64,000 nt of DNA from Tessaracoccus sp. (GTDB taxonomy: Bacteria; Actinomycetota; Actinomycetes; Propionibacteriales; Propionibacteriaceae). Shown one piece after another: positions 7,521 through 15,696 of this stretch; within the stretch, counting starts at the first letter, position 1; the number at the start of each line of letters is the position of its first letter. Under the pieces are notes generated by a model. It was not told the DNA's origin, did no database searches, and saw only the letters and a program-made list of their open reading frames with translations. The position numbers and the translations under genes are program-made. The DNA lies in NCBI RefSeq assembly GCF_016714275.1, contig NZ_JADJNP010000001.1:496001-560000 (forward strand), in the 5' to 3' direction.

Positions 7521-8894
7521 TTACGGCTGCTTGTGGGTGCGGCCGCGGAGCCGGTCGCGCCAGGTGGCGTGCTCCGCCTCGGTTTCGTCGACGACATGCA
7601 CCTTGTCCTTGGTGCGGTTGCGGGCCAGCGCACGGAAGAGCGCCGCGGAGGCCATCGACTCGGTGGCCACCTGGTGGCCGTCGTCGGTCGCCCAGGCGAT
7701 CTCGGTGGGCGCGCGCTCGCCGGTGCGCAGGTCGATCAGGTCGCCGAGATAGCGCAGGATGACGGCGAGCGACGCGGCGACGGGCACGGCGAGGAACGCG
7801 CCGACGATGCCCGCCCAGGAGCCGCCGAGCATGACCGCGAGGAGGACGACGACGGGGTGCAGCTGCATGACGCGCGACTGCAGCAGCGGCTGCAAGATGT
7901 TGCCCTCGAGCTGCTGGACGAGGAGGATGAGGCCCAGCACGAGCAGCGCCGTGGTCAACCCGTTGGAGACGAGTCCGATCAGAACCGCGATCGTACCCAC
8001 CGTCACGGCACCGACGATCGGAATGAAGCCGCCGAGGAACGTCAGCACCGTGATGGGCAGCGCGAGGGGCACCCCGAGCAGCGCGAGGCCGAGGCCGATG
8101 AACACGGCGTCGACGAAGCTGACGATGGCCTGCGTGCTGATGTAGCCGGAGAGCGTCTGCCACAGTCTGGTCAGCAGTTCGCCGGCGTGGAAGCCGGCGC
8201 GGCGGCCGACCATCTTGCGGGTGAAGCCGAGGAACTGGTGGCCGTCCTTCAGGAAGAAGAAGGTGAGGACGAGAGTCAGCAGGCCGGTGACCGCGCCGGA
8301 GCCGATGCTCCCGCCGAAGCTGAGCGCTTGGCCGAGCAGGTTGCCGCTGTGGGTCTGCAGGTAGTTGAGTCCCTGGTCGACCCACTCGTAGAGCTTGTCG
8401 TCGCTGATGTTCAGCGGTGGCCCCGCGGCCCAGACCTTGAGCTGTTGGATGCCCTCCTGGGCTTGCGACCATAGCTGGGGCCACTGCTTGACAACGCTGG
8501 GTGCGATGGCGCTGACCAGGCCGACGACAACGGCGATGCCGCCGAGCAGCCCGATCGCCGCGCCGAGCGCGTACGGCACGCCCCTGCGTTTGAGCCAGGC
8601 GACCACCGGCCACAGCACCGACGTGATGAGCAGGGCGAGCACGATGGGGAGGATCGCTCCCCACAGCTTCCCCGTCACCAGGCCGACGACGACGACGGCG
8701 GCGGCGAACAGCAGGAACCGGCCGCACCACGCGGCCAGAGACCGCGCGCCGGCGCCGATCACGTCGGCCCTGTCGACGGGCTCGTCCGGGTCGGGAGCGG
8801 GAAGGGCCTCGAGCGTCGACTCGTCGAGACCCTGTTCGGGCTCCACGAACGCGTCGGGCCGCTCGGGTTGCGGCTGGGTCGAGTCGTCGGTCAC
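7521..8894 (-). CDS. AI-2E family transporter (PerM/UPF0118 type)
   Basis: A 457-residue membrane protein. An acidic, Pro-rich N-terminal cytoplasmic segment (1-45) precedes about eight hydrophobic helices. The order is typical of the family: a pair near 60-105, one at about 115-135, a soluble loop of about 80 residues, then helices including LTLVLTFFFLKDGHQF, VLTFLGGFIPIVGA and the C-terminal group. Members have been linked to autoinducer-2 export or ion/proton exchange, but most are uncharacterised. GTG at 8894 has GAGGAGG four bases upstream. It is monocistronic and ends against gpmA at a shared terminator. Confidence 0.88.
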   Translation of the reverse strand: MTDDSTQPQPERPDAFVEPEQGLDESTLEALPAPDPDEPVDRADVIGAGARSLAAWCGRFLLFAAAVVVVGLVTGKLWGAILPIVLALLITSVLWPVVAWLKRRGVPYALGAAIGLLGGIAVVVGLVSAIAPSVVKQWPQLWSQAQEGIQQLKVWAAGPPLNISDDKLYEWVDQGLNYLQTHSGNLLGQALSFGGSIGSGAVTGLLTLVLTFFFLKDGHQFLGFTRKMVGRRAGFHAGELLTRLWQTLSGYISTQAIVSFVDAVFIGLGLALLGVPLALPITVLTFLGGFIPIVGAVTVGTIAVLIGLVSNGLTTALLVLGLILLVQQLEGNILQPLLQSRVMQLHPVVVLLAVMLGGSWAGIVGAFLAVPVAASLAVILRYLGDLIDLRTGERAPTEIAWATDDGHQVATESMASAALFRALARNRTKDKVHVVDETEAEHATWRDRLRGRTHKQP

Positions 8895-8946
8895 GCGGCC
8901 TCCTCAGAGCGTGCAGTGCGGACGCCAAGAGCCTACCCGTGCCCTC

Positions 8947-9265
8947 CTACCCGAGCACCGCGCGCGCCGCGGCGACGTCGTCGTCGATCCTTTCGACGAG
9001 GGCGTCCAGCCTTCGCTGCCCCTCCGCATTGAGCTCGGCAAACGGCGCCCGACAGGGGCCGAGATCAATGCCGGTGAGCCGTGACTCGACCCATTTGGCC
9101 GCCGGGAAGACGCTCACGGCGACAAGCTCCTCGATCACGTCGTTGATCCTGCGCTGGAACGCCTGGGCTAGGGGAAGGTCCCCGGCTCGGACGAGCGCAC
9201 GCACGGCCTTGAAGCAATCGGTCTGGAGGCTGATTGTCGTGCCGATCGAACCGGTAGCACCAGCG
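8947..9265 (-). pseudogene. 3' fragment of a NanA/DapA-family lyase, cut by the IS3-family element
   Basis: About 105 C-terminal residues of a class I lyase survive, beginning at GATGSIGTT and ending ARAVLG. The stretches NDVIEELVAVSVFPAAKW and GPCRAPF resemble N-acetylneuraminate lyase more than dihydrodipicolinate synthase. The N-terminal two thirds, including the Schiff-base Lys, are absent: the frame runs directly into the IS end at 9266. No second part occurs on the other side of the element, so this is a deletion remnant rather than a simple insertion. Together with the GntR gene and truncated binding protein it marks a former sialic-acid-type operon. The exact substrate is inferred. 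Confidence 0.8.
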
Positions 9266-9318
9266 TGAACCGCCCCGGGTTTGGTGGAGGGTCTTGACCG
9301 CTTCAGGAGAGTGGAGTC

Positions 9319-9641
9319 ATGCCTGCACCAAGGAAGTACAACGACGAGTTGCGTGAGCGTGCGGTCCGCACGGTCAACGAGACGATCAGGGAGAACCCGG
9401 GGATGCCGGTCAAGCGCGCCTGCAACCAGGTGGGCGAGCAGCTGGGATCCCGGGATCGACGCTGCGGAACTGGCTGCAGGCCCCCGGGCTGGGGGTCGGG
9501 TCGTCGGCGGTGGAGACCGATCCGCATGCTCGGCTCGTGCAGCTGGAGAAGGAGAACCGGGAGCTCCGTCGAGCGAACGCGATACTGAGGTCGGCCTCGG
9601 CTTTCTTCGCGGCGGAGCTCGACCGCCCCTCTCCACGTTGA
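9319..9641 (+). pseudogene. IS3 transposase OrfA with a 1-nt deletion
   Basis: ATG at 9319 (AGGAGAG upstream) starts PAPRKYNDELRERAVRTV, the helix-turn-helix part of an IS3 OrfA. At about 9450 the frame breaks. The continuation IPGSTLRNWLQAPGLG to the leucine-zipper-like ENRELRRANAILRSASAFF is in another frame, restored by adding one G to the GGG run before ATCCCG. The total of 323 nt is one short of 108 codons. Unless this is a sequencing error, OrfA and the OrfAB fusion cannot be made. Confidence 0.8.
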
Positions 9642-10615
9642 TCAACTACATCGATCAGCACAAGGACCGCTTCGGGGTCGAGCCGATCTGCGCCGTGCTC
9701 ACACAAGCCGGCGCCCAGATCGCCCCGAGCACCTACTACGCGGCCAAGAAGCGCTCACCGTCGCAGCGGGCGCTGGCCGACGCGGCGCTGGATGAGCGCA
9801 TCCAAGCGACCTACCAGGCGAACTACCAGGTCTACGGGGTGATGAAGATGTGGAAGGTCCTCAACCGGCAGGAGGTCCGAGACGAGCACGGCCGGACCAC
9901 CGGGGTCCACTATCCACCGGTGGCCCGGTGCACCGTGGCCCGCCGTATGAGGGCGTTGGGTCTGACCGGAGCGGTCGCCGGTGATCACAAGCGGCCCCGC
10001 ACGACCCTACCGGCCAAGGACGCCCATCCGGCAGACCAACTCAACCGCGACTTCACGTCCCCGGCGCCGGACAACCGGTGGGTCGCTGACATCACCTACG
10101 TGCCAACATGGGCCGGGTTCGTCTACGTGGCGTTCGTGATGGACCTGTTCTCCCGCAGGATCGTCGGCTGGCGGGTCTCCGGATCACTGCACACCGACCT
10201 GGCCCTGGACGCCCTCGAGCAGGCCATCTGGCAGCGGCAGCGCGACGGGCGGGTGCTGTCGGGTCTGGTCCACCACGCCGACCGCGGCGTCCAGTATCGA
10301 GCGATCCGCTACACCGAACGGTTGGAGGAACTCGGAATCGTCGCCTCGGTCGGGTCCAAGGGCGATTCCTACGACAACGCCGCCGCCGAGGCGTTGAACC
10401 GTGTCTTCAAGACCGAGCTGATCCGGCGTCGAGGGCCGTGGCGCACTCTTGAGCACGTCGAGTTGGAAGTTCTCCGATGGGTCGACTGGTACAACACGGC
10501 CCGGCCACACACCTGGTGCGACTACCTCGCACCCGCCGCATACGAGCACGCCTACGATGCTGCTCAGAACCCTTCCGCGGCGACCGCCGCCGAAGAACAC
10601 ACAACTCTCCACTAA
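9638..10615 (+). CDS. IS3 transposase OrfB (DDE integrase core)
   Basis: About 325 residues from TTG at 9638, which overlaps the OrfA stop. The rve integrase core is complete: the first Asp in RWVADITYV, the second in VHHADRGVQY, and Glu in YDNAAAEALNRVFK, plus the C-terminal WVDWYNTARPH typical of the family. In IS3 elements OrfB is expressed as a -1 frameshift fusion with OrfA, and the frames here have that relation. OrfB looks intact, so the copy could be mobilised in trans if OrfA is supplied elsewhere. Confidence 0.9.
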   Translation: MINYIDQHKDRFGVEPICAVLTQAGAQIAPSTYYAAKKRSPSQRALADAALDERIQATYQANYQVYGVMKMWKVLNRQEVRDEHGRTTGVHYPPVARCTVARRMRALGLTGAVAGDHKRPRTTLPAKDAHPADQLNRDFTSPAPDNRWVADITYVPTWAGFVYVAFVMDLFSRRIVGWRVSGSLHTDLALDALEQAIWQRQRDGRVLSGLVHHADRGVQYRAIRYTERLEELGIVASVGSKGDSYDNAAAEALNRVFKTELIRRRGPWRTLEHVELEVLRWVDWYNTARPHTWCDYLAPAAYEHAYDAAQNPSAATAAEEHTTLH

Positions 10616-10627
10616 ACCCGGGGTGGT

Positions 10628-10822
10628 TCACTCGTTGAAGCCCTTGGCAAGGTTGGTCCAGGTGGGGTCCGTAGCGTCGTCCTGCCAGAGCCAGTAGACG
10701 ACCTCCGTCGTCCCTCCGCCGCTGCCGCCACCGGGGGCGCCGCCCTGTTCTCCGCCGCAGGCTGCCAGGGTTAGGCCAGCCGTGACGCCGAGCGCGCCGC
10801 CGATAAAGCTCCGTCGCTTCAT
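10628..10822 (-). pseudogene. 5' fragment of an ABC sugar-binding lipoprotein, cut by the IS3-family element
   Basis: ATG at 10822 starts KRRSFIGGALGVTAG, a Tat/lipoprotein signal with lipobox TLAAC, then a Gly-rich linker and the first strand TEVVYWLWQDDATDPTW. After 64 residues the frame enters the IS end, where TGA (10630-10628) stops it. The remaining 350 or so residues and any permease genes are missing. It is the first gene after the GntR regulator and was the binding component of the lost importer. Confidence 0.85.
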
Positions 10823-10868
10823 GAGGTCTCCTTGTGAGATGAGTTGTGTGATGTGGTGCAGGGATCGA

Positions 10869-11573
10869 CTAGTTCGATGCCTGCCGGTTCTTGTTCCGAA
10901 GCCGACTCGGCACGACCCGTCGTCGAACTCCGTAGAAATGCGTGTCCAGCTCGTAGCGAGCGTGATTGAAGTCGCCGGCCTCGATCGCATCGATGATGGC
11001 CGTGTGCATGGCCGCCACCTCCGGATCGATGGCGACGTCGGGTCCGGGCCCTTCGACGACCTCGAGCAACGTCCAGAAGGCGCCGAGGATGCCCTCGAGG
11101 GTCGAGTTGCGCAGGGGCGCGAACAGGCTGAGGTGGAACTGCTGATCCAGCTCGGCGAACGAGCGGCCCTGCGCCGCCCTATCCTCCATCTCGTGAGCGA
11201 TCTCGCGGATCTCCGCTCTGCTGGCCGGGGTGTGCAGCGGCATCACCTTGGCGAGCAGGGACGTCTCCAACGCCTGACGGACGACGAGCAGCTCCGCAAC
11301 CGTCGTCCGAGGCGCCCCCGTCAGCTCCGCGCTGGTGGCGACGAGCGACCCGAGATCGGTCCCCACCCAGCGACGCCGGGCGCCCTGGCGCGAGCTGATC
11401 GCCCCGAACGCCTCGAGCACCCCGAGGGCCTCCCGAAGCTGCTGCCGCCCGATGCCGAGCTCGGCCATCAAGGCCGACTCGCTGGGCAGCAGGGCACCCG
11501 CCTTCGTCCCACCCTCCCGGAGACGCGCGGCGAGCCGCACGACAAGACCGTCGTGACTCAGCTTGTCGGACAT
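10869..11573 (-). CDS. GntR-family (FadR/FCD) transcriptional regulator
   Basis: A 234-residue regulator. The N-terminal winged helix has LPSESALMAELGIGRQQLREALGVLEAFGAI; the C-terminal FCD domain (about 90-225) is all-helical, with the metal/ligand histidines plausible in FHLSLF and MHTAI. ATG at 11573 with GGAG upstream is preferred over a start at 11609. The NanR-like position in front of a binding protein and a NanA-like lyase suggests it once controlled sialic-acid uptake. The operon it served is now deleted apart from end fragments, so it may be an orphan. A matching operator lies upstream. Confidence 0.88.
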   Translation of the reverse strand: MSDKLSHDGLVVRLAARLREGGTKAGALLPSESALMAELGIGRQQLREALGVLEAFGAISSRQGARRRWVGTDLGSLVATSAELTGAPRTTVAELLVVRQALETSLLAKVMPLHTPASRAEIREIAHEMEDRAAQGRSFAELDQQFHLSLFAPLRNSTLEGILGAFWTLLEVVEGPGPDVAIDPEVAAMHTAIIDAIEAGDFNHARYELDTHFYGVRRRVVPSRLRNKNRQASN

Positions 11574-11658
11574 GTTCTCCTCCAGTCGGCTGTCTGAAAC
11601 GCGAAGCATCGATGCTCTTCAGCAAGCTTCTGCCAGGAGCCTCAAGAGGTCAACGGCG

Positions 11659-11671
11659 CTTGTCAGACAAG
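11659..11671. promoter_or_regulatory. GntR/FadR-type operator
   Basis: CTTGTCAGACAAG is a perfect palindrome with 6-bp arms and fits the FadR-subfamily pattern TNGTNNNACNA. It lies 86 bp upstream of the GntR start, consistent with autoregulation and with control of the now truncated operon. Confidence 0.7.
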
Positions 11672-11909
11672 ATTGGGCAAGATGTCTGCTAAGTGCCCGA
11701 GGGCGGTCCTGGCTACCGCGGCACCCGATCCGCCTTCACCCGCGGTGCCGGGGTGAGTGGAGCGCGTTCGGCCAGACCTCGCAGGAGCGCGGATCGGCGG
11801 ATCCGGGGCGAGGGAGATCCCCCGATCCCTCCGAAGATCGGTGACCTCGCGACCGCCCCGTGGGCTGATAATCTGCCGACACCAGCACGCCGACCGGAGG
11901 GAGCCAACG

Positions 11910-13349
11910 ATGATCTCGGACCTGTGGCTGACGATCGACATCATCCTCGTCGTGTACTGGCTGGCCGTTGCCGTGCTCATCGTCGCCGAGGACAGGGACC
12001 CGACGGCGGCGCTCGGCTGGCTACTTGTGCTGATCGCCCTCCCCGGCGCCGGCCTCGTGCTCTACTTCTTCTTCGGCCGCAACTGGCCCGTCATCGCGCA
12101 ACGGTCCAAGAAGGTGCAGCACACCCGGGCGACCGCGCGGCGCTTCATGGAGCCCTACTACGAACGCCACGACCAAGCCCTTCCCCAGCTCGAGGCGCGG
12201 CACCCTGAGAGCTGGACCCTGCACAACGCCAACCTGATCAGGAACCTCGCCGAGACGCCGCCGATGACCGTGCGCACCTTGGACATCTACGAACACGGCG
12301 ACGAGTACTTCGACGTGCTGATCGCCGACCTCAAGGGCGCCCAGCGGTTCATCCACATCAGCTACTTCATCTGGAAGGACGACGTCCTCACCGACCGCAT
12401 CACCGACGTCCTCGTCGAGCGGCTGAACGCGGGCGTCGAGGTCCGAGTCCTCAACGACTGGTTCGGCTCCGCTCCCTTCAGCCGTCGGACGACGAAGCGG
12501 CTGCGCGACGCCGGCGCGATCGTCAAGTTCGACATGACCGGCATCTCGAAGGTCAACTACCGCAACCACCGTAAGATCACCGTCGTCGATGCCGAGATCG
12601 GCCACACCGGCGGGTTCAACGTCGCTCAGGAGTACATCGATGGCGGGAAGCGATTCCCCGCCTGGCGCGACACCGGCCTGCGCATGACCGGCCCGGGCGT
12701 CGCCGACCTGGAGAAACTGTTCGACGTGCGGTGGCTAGAGGTCGACGGAGAGGACCTTTTCCACGAGCGCTACTATCCTGACCCGTCGTTGCCGTCCGGC
12801 GACATCATCGTCCAGACCGTGCACCACGGCTTCGACGACCCCTGGTTGACCGTCGCCCGGGCGCACGAGGTGGCGATCACCGGCGCGAAGGACCGGGTTC
12901 TCATCCAGTCCCCCTACTTCGTTCCCGATCCGGAGATGCTCCAGGCCATCACCAACGCCGCCGCCGGCGGGGTGCGGGTGGACCTGATGCTGACCGGTTG
13001 GCTGGACAAGAACCTCCCGTGGTACGCGGCAGAGACCTACTTCGAGAAGCTGTTGAAGGCGGGCGTCAACATCTACCGCTGGAACAAGGGGTTCTTCCAC
13101 GCGAAGTCGCTCACCGTCGACGGCAAGGCCACGAGCATCGGCACGCTCAACCTCGACATCCGCAGCCTGCGCCTCCACAAGGAGCTCATGGTGTGGATCT
13201 ACGACGAGGATGCCGCCCGCCGCTCCGAGGAGATCTTCGAGGAGGACCTCAAGGAGTGTGTCCCCCTTACCCTCGACGATGTCCACAGCTGGGGGTGGGC
13301 GCGCCGCTTCCGCAACTCCGCGGCCCGGCTCCTTTCGAACCTGCTGTGA
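11910..13349 (+). CDS. cls: Cardiolipin synthase (phospholipase D family)
   Basis: A 479-residue membrane enzyme. Two N-terminal hydrophobic helices (about 3-22 and 35-54, ending YFFFGRNWP) form the PLDNc region. Two HKD motifs follow: NHRKITVVD and FHAKSLTVDG, each with HxK. The enzyme condenses two phosphatidylglycerols, or PG with CDP-diacylglycerol, to make cardiolipin in the cytoplasmic membrane. GGAGGG precedes ATG at 11910. The next gene begins 20 nt downstream, and a phosphatidylcholine-synthase-like gene lies opposite, forming a small phospholipid cluster. Confidence 0.93.
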   Translation: MISDLWLTIDIILVVYWLAVAVLIVAEDRDPTAALGWLLVLIALPGAGLVLYFFFGRNWPVIAQRSKKVQHTRATARRFMEPYYERHDQALPQLEARHPESWTLHNANLIRNLAETPPMTVRTLDIYEHGDEYFDVLIADLKGAQRFIHISYFIWKDDVLTDRITDVLVERLNAGVEVRVLNDWFGSAPFSRRTTKRLRDAGAIVKFDMTGISKVNYRNHRKITVVDAEIGHTGGFNVAQEYIDGGKRFPAWRDTGLRMTGPGVADLEKLFDVRWLEVDGEDLFHERYYPDPSLPSGDIIVQTVHHGFDDPWLTVARAHEVAITGAKDRVLIQSPYFVPDPEMLQAITNAAAGGVRVDLMLTGWLDKNLPWYAAETYFEKLLKAGVNIYRWNKGFFHAKSLTVDGKATSIGTLNLDIRSLRLHKELMVWIYDEDAARRSEEIFEEDLKECVPLTLDDVHSWGWARRFRNSAARLLSNLL

Positions 13350-13368
13350 CCCACCCCCGGACCTGCGC

Positions 13369-14280
13369 GTGAACCGACGGGACGGCCTGACCGCGCTGCG
13401 GGACGCGTTCCTCACCCGGCCGCACGCCGTCTTCAGCGGCACGGCCATAGAGGACCTGCCCCTCGATCCCGTCCTCGTCCGACGGACGGCACACTCCCAA
13501 CGGCTCGCGGCCCTGGGGCCGCGGGAGGTTCGTGAGGTCACTCCTGATCTGCTCCTCGACCCGGAAGACCTCGCTCGCGCCGCACGTGCATCGCTGACCG
13601 GCGGCTGCCTGCTCTGGGTGATAGCGGTCGCCGACGAAGACACCCTCCACACGCTCCACGCCGCCCTTCCGGGCGCGCTCTCGCCGCTCGGTCCGCACGC
13701 CGCGGACGGCCGCCGCGCCTATGGGCTCACCCCGTCGGGAGCGGCCCGCCGGGTCCTCGACACCAACCCCGAGCAGGCCGCTGCCTTCCGAGGCGCCAAC
13801 ATCACAGGCTTCCCACCCGACATCGTCACCCGGCTGACGGAGCTGAACGTGCCGACGTGGCGTCGCTCCCCACTCTCCCGGCTCATCCGCAACCCGCAGC
13901 TCTACGTGTACCTCGTTGTGTTCATCTACTCGGCGCTGCGGGCGCTGCCTTTGGTGTTCGTCGAGCAGTTCCATGGCAGCATCGCGGTGCTCTGGCTGAT
14001 CGACGTGCTGACCGCCATTCCGTACACGTGGGGACTGATCGCCATGGTGACCGGCGCCACCCGGGGCCTCCGGCTTGCGGGTGCGGCGACCGCGATCGCC
14101 ACGTTCGTCGCGCCGTACGTCTACTTCTGGACCCACGGCACGCACTACCCCCCGCACGTGCTCGTGGTGATCGCCGCGATGATCGTGTGCGGGCTGTGGA
14201 TCGAGATCCGCAAGTTCAGGCAGGAACGCGGGCTCGAGCGCCGCTACTCCGCCGACGCAACTCGGCGACCGTGCGGATGA
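13369..14280 (+). CDS. Membrane protein of unknown function downstream of cls
   Basis: About 303 residues from GTG at 13369. The first 165 residues are soluble with no motif I recognise; they contain SGTAIEDLPLDPVLVRRTAHSQ-like and YGLTPSGAARRVLDTNPEQ-like stretches. After about 170 there are four hydrophobic segments (LYVYLVVFIYSALRALPLVF, a second around AVLWLIDVLTAIPYTWGLI, then two more), ending in a charged tail. It follows cls by 19 nt and probably shares its transcript, hinting at a membrane-lipid role. Its 3' end overlaps the opposing gene by 65 bp, which makes the exact end worth checking. Confidence 0.65.
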   Translation: MNRRDGLTALRDAFLTRPHAVFSGTAIEDLPLDPVLVRRTAHSQRLAALGPREVREVTPDLLLDPEDLARAARASLTGGCLLWVIAVADEDTLHTLHAALPGALSPLGPHAADGRRAYGLTPSGAARRVLDTNPEQAAAFRGANITGFPPDIVTRLTELNVPTWRRSPLSRLIRNPQLYVYLVVFIYSALRALPLVFVEQFHGSIAVLWLIDVLTAIPYTWGLIAMVTGATRGLRLAGAATAIATFVAPYVYFWTHGTHYPPHVLVVIAAMIVCGLWIEIRKFRQERGLERRYSADATRRPCG

Positions 14281-14968
14281 CGCTGACGAGCATCAGCCAG
14301 CCGCCGCTCCCCCACCACACAGCCTGGACCAGCGGGTCGGCGTCGGGTCGTTGGACGATCAGCATCGCCGTCGTCACCGTCCAACAGAGCGTCGCCGCCA
14401 CGTTGTAGCCCATCAGCCGCTTCACCCGGAACGGGTGAACGAAGGTGAGCGGCGCGATGGTGAGGACAGCGAGCGCGACGACGACCGTCACGTTGAACGC
14501 CGCGCCGGTTGCGGTCAGCCACAGCACCACCGCGACGATGTTCCAGGCGGCCGGAAAGCCCATGAAGTAGTAGTCGTCGGTCTTCAGTCCGGTGTTGCAG
14601 TAGCAGAACACCGACGACACGCACACAAGGACGAGCATCGTCGCGGCGAGCCAGGGCGGCCCCAACGGCAGATGGAGGTACATGAAGAGCGCGGGGATGA
14701 ACGTCCAGGTCAGGTAGTCGACGATGTTGTCGAGCACCGCGCCGTCGAAGTGCGGGGCGTAGACCTTGACCTCGGCCTTGCGGGCGAGGGTCCCGTCGAT
14801 GCCGTCGACGAGGAGCGCGATCCCCAGCCACAGCCACATCCACGCGACCTGCCCCTCGTGCAGCGCAAGGGCGGCGAGACACGCCCATACGACACCCGTC
14901 ATGGTGAGCACGTGAACGGCCCACGCGCGGGCCACACGGGCGCGGTTGAGTGTCGGCATGGGGCGCAT
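14216..14968 (-). CDS. CDP-alcohol phosphatidyltransferase, phosphatidylcholine-synthase-like
   Basis: A 250-residue integral membrane protein with the CDP-alcohol phosphatidyltransferase signature DGIDGTLAR, then FDGAVLDNIVD after the long spacer with Lys-Val-Glu typical of bacterial phosphatidylcholine synthase (Pcs). Seven or so membrane helices fill the rest. Pcs makes phosphatidylcholine from CDP-diacylglycerol and choline in one step. The RKAEVKVYAPHFDGA spacing favours Pcs over PgsA or PssA, but choline use is inferred. The start MRPMPTLNRARV at 14968 is assumed. It converges on the preceding gene with a 65-bp overlap. Confidence 0.8.
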   Translation of the reverse strand: MRPMPTLNRARVARAWAVHVLTMTGVVWACLAALALHEGQVAWMWLWLGIALLVDGIDGTLARKAEVKVYAPHFDGAVLDNIVDYLTWTFIPALFMYLHLPLGPPWLAATMLVLVCVSSVFCYCNTGLKTDDYYFMGFPAAWNIVAVVLWLTATGAAFNVTVVVALAVLTIAPLTFVHPFRVKRLMGYNVAATLCWTVTTAMLIVQRPDADPLVQAVWWGSGGWLMLVSVIRTVAELRRRSSGARARVPA

Positions 14969-15010
14969 TCTGCCGCACCCCGCCCGCGTTCACAGAAACC
15001 ACACAGGAAA

Positions 15011-15045
15011 GGGCCTGGTCCGGGTCTCATCCCCAGACCAGGCCC
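15011..15045 (-). terminator. Hairpin after the 1.3S gene, probable terminator
   Basis: Arms GGGCCTGGTC (15011-15020) and GACCAGGCCC (15036-15045) form a 10-bp stem with a 15-nt loop. On the minus strand it is followed by TTTCCTGTG, a weak T tract. It lies directly after the last transcarboxylase gene. Confidence 0.65.
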
Positions 15046-15055
15046 CGTGCGTTGG

Positions 15056-15415
15056 TCAGAGCTCGATCAATGCCTGTCCGCCCTGGACGGCGTCGCCGGG
15101 CGAGACAAGGACGGCGACGACCTTACCCGCCGCGGGGGCGGTGATCTCGGTCTCCATCTTCATGGCCTCGAGCACGAGCAGGACCTGCCCGGCCTCGATC
15201 TCGTCGCCGTCGGCCACGAGGATCCGGGCGACGGAGCCGGCCAGCGGCGCCACGACGGCGTTGCTGCTGACGGCCGACACGGACGCCTTCGTGGGGATCT
15301 GGTTCGAACCCCCGTTGACGCCGATGACGATCGGACCCAGTTGCGGACGCTCCTCCTGCTCCACCTCGACGTCGATTTCATACTCCGTCTGATTGACGGT
15401 CACCTTGAGCTTCAT
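15056..15415 (-). CDS. Transcarboxylase 1.3S biotinyl subunit
   Basis: A 119-residue biotin carrier protein. It begins MKLKVTVNQTEYEIDVEVE, as does the Propionibacterium 1.3S subunit, has a short linker (about 25-50), then a biotinyl domain with Lys86 in the invariant EAMKMETE. The biotin on Lys86 shuttles a carboxyl group from methylmalonyl-CoA (12S site) to pyruvate (5S site), giving propionyl-CoA and oxaloacetate in the Wood-Werkman propionate cycle. It is the last gene of the operon. AAGGAA precedes ATG. Confidence 0.95.
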   Translation of the reverse strand: MKLKVTVNQTEYEIDVEVEQEERPQLGPIVIGVNGGSNQIPTKASVSAVSSNAVVAPLAGSVARILVADGDEIEAGQVLLVLEAMKMETEITAPAAGKVVAVLVSPGDAVQGGQALIEL

Positions 15416-15423
15416 GCTTTTCC

Positions 15424-15684
15424 TTAGCGTACGTGCGGGACGGAGCGGTCATGGACGCGGCCGCGGGTGGCGGCGCCCCAGCGGTTCTGTTGGCCGAACC
15501 TGATGGCGCGGATCTTCGGCTTGTATCCGAAGTACGCCGCAAGCGCGGCGCCGATCGCAACCAGATCCTCCTCAGGGACCGCCTGCTGGGCCTCCAGCTT
15601 GGCGACCTTTGCCTCGAGACTCGAGACCTTCTCGGTGAGCGCCACGACGGCGTCGCGCAACTCCTTGAGCGTGGTGTCTTCCAT
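15424..15684 (-). CDS. Small coiled-coil protein of the transcarboxylase operon
   Basis: An 86-residue protein between the 12S and 1.3S genes. Residues about 5-38 form a heptad-like coiled coil (LKELRDAVVALTEKVSS and onward). The C-terminal half has YFGYKPKIRAIRF followed by a basic tail ending VHDRSVPHVR. It resembles small accessory subunits found with acyl-CoA and oxaloacetate decarboxylases/carboxylases, but I cannot assign a function. GGAGG precedes ATG, the gaps on both sides are 8-12 nt, and so it is surely cotranscribed. A role in holding the 12S and biotinyl subunits together is a guess. Confidence 0.75.
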   Translation of the reverse strand: MEDTTLKELRDAVVALTEKVSSLEAKVAKLEAQQAVPEEDLVAIGAALAAYFGYKPKIRAIRFGQQNRWGAATRGRVHDRSVPHVR

Positions 15685-15696
15685 GTCCGCCTCCGA

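Larger units (their letters stand above)
9266..10630 (+). mobile_element. IS3-family insertion sequence, 1365 bp
   Basis: The element is bounded by imperfect inverted repeats: TGAACCGCCCCGGGTTTGG at 9266 and the complement of TGAACCACCCCGGGTTTAG ending at 10630. It carries orfA and orfB in the IS3 arrangement, with orfB in the -1 frame. The ends are TG...CA as usual. The flanks do not share a 3-4 bp target duplication (AGCG on the left, CTCG on the right), and they belong to two different broken genes. This fits recombination between two copies with loss of the DNA between them. Confidence 0.9.

Noticed and set aside
7521..8894. Naming the transporter as an autoinducer-2 exporter
   Set aside because: The family label comes from one member. 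Nothing in this sequence or its neighbourhood points to quorum sensing.
9262..10634. A target-site duplication for the IS3-family element
   Set aside because: The bases next to the inverted repeats (AGCG on the left, CTCG on the right) do not match, and the flanks are two different genes.
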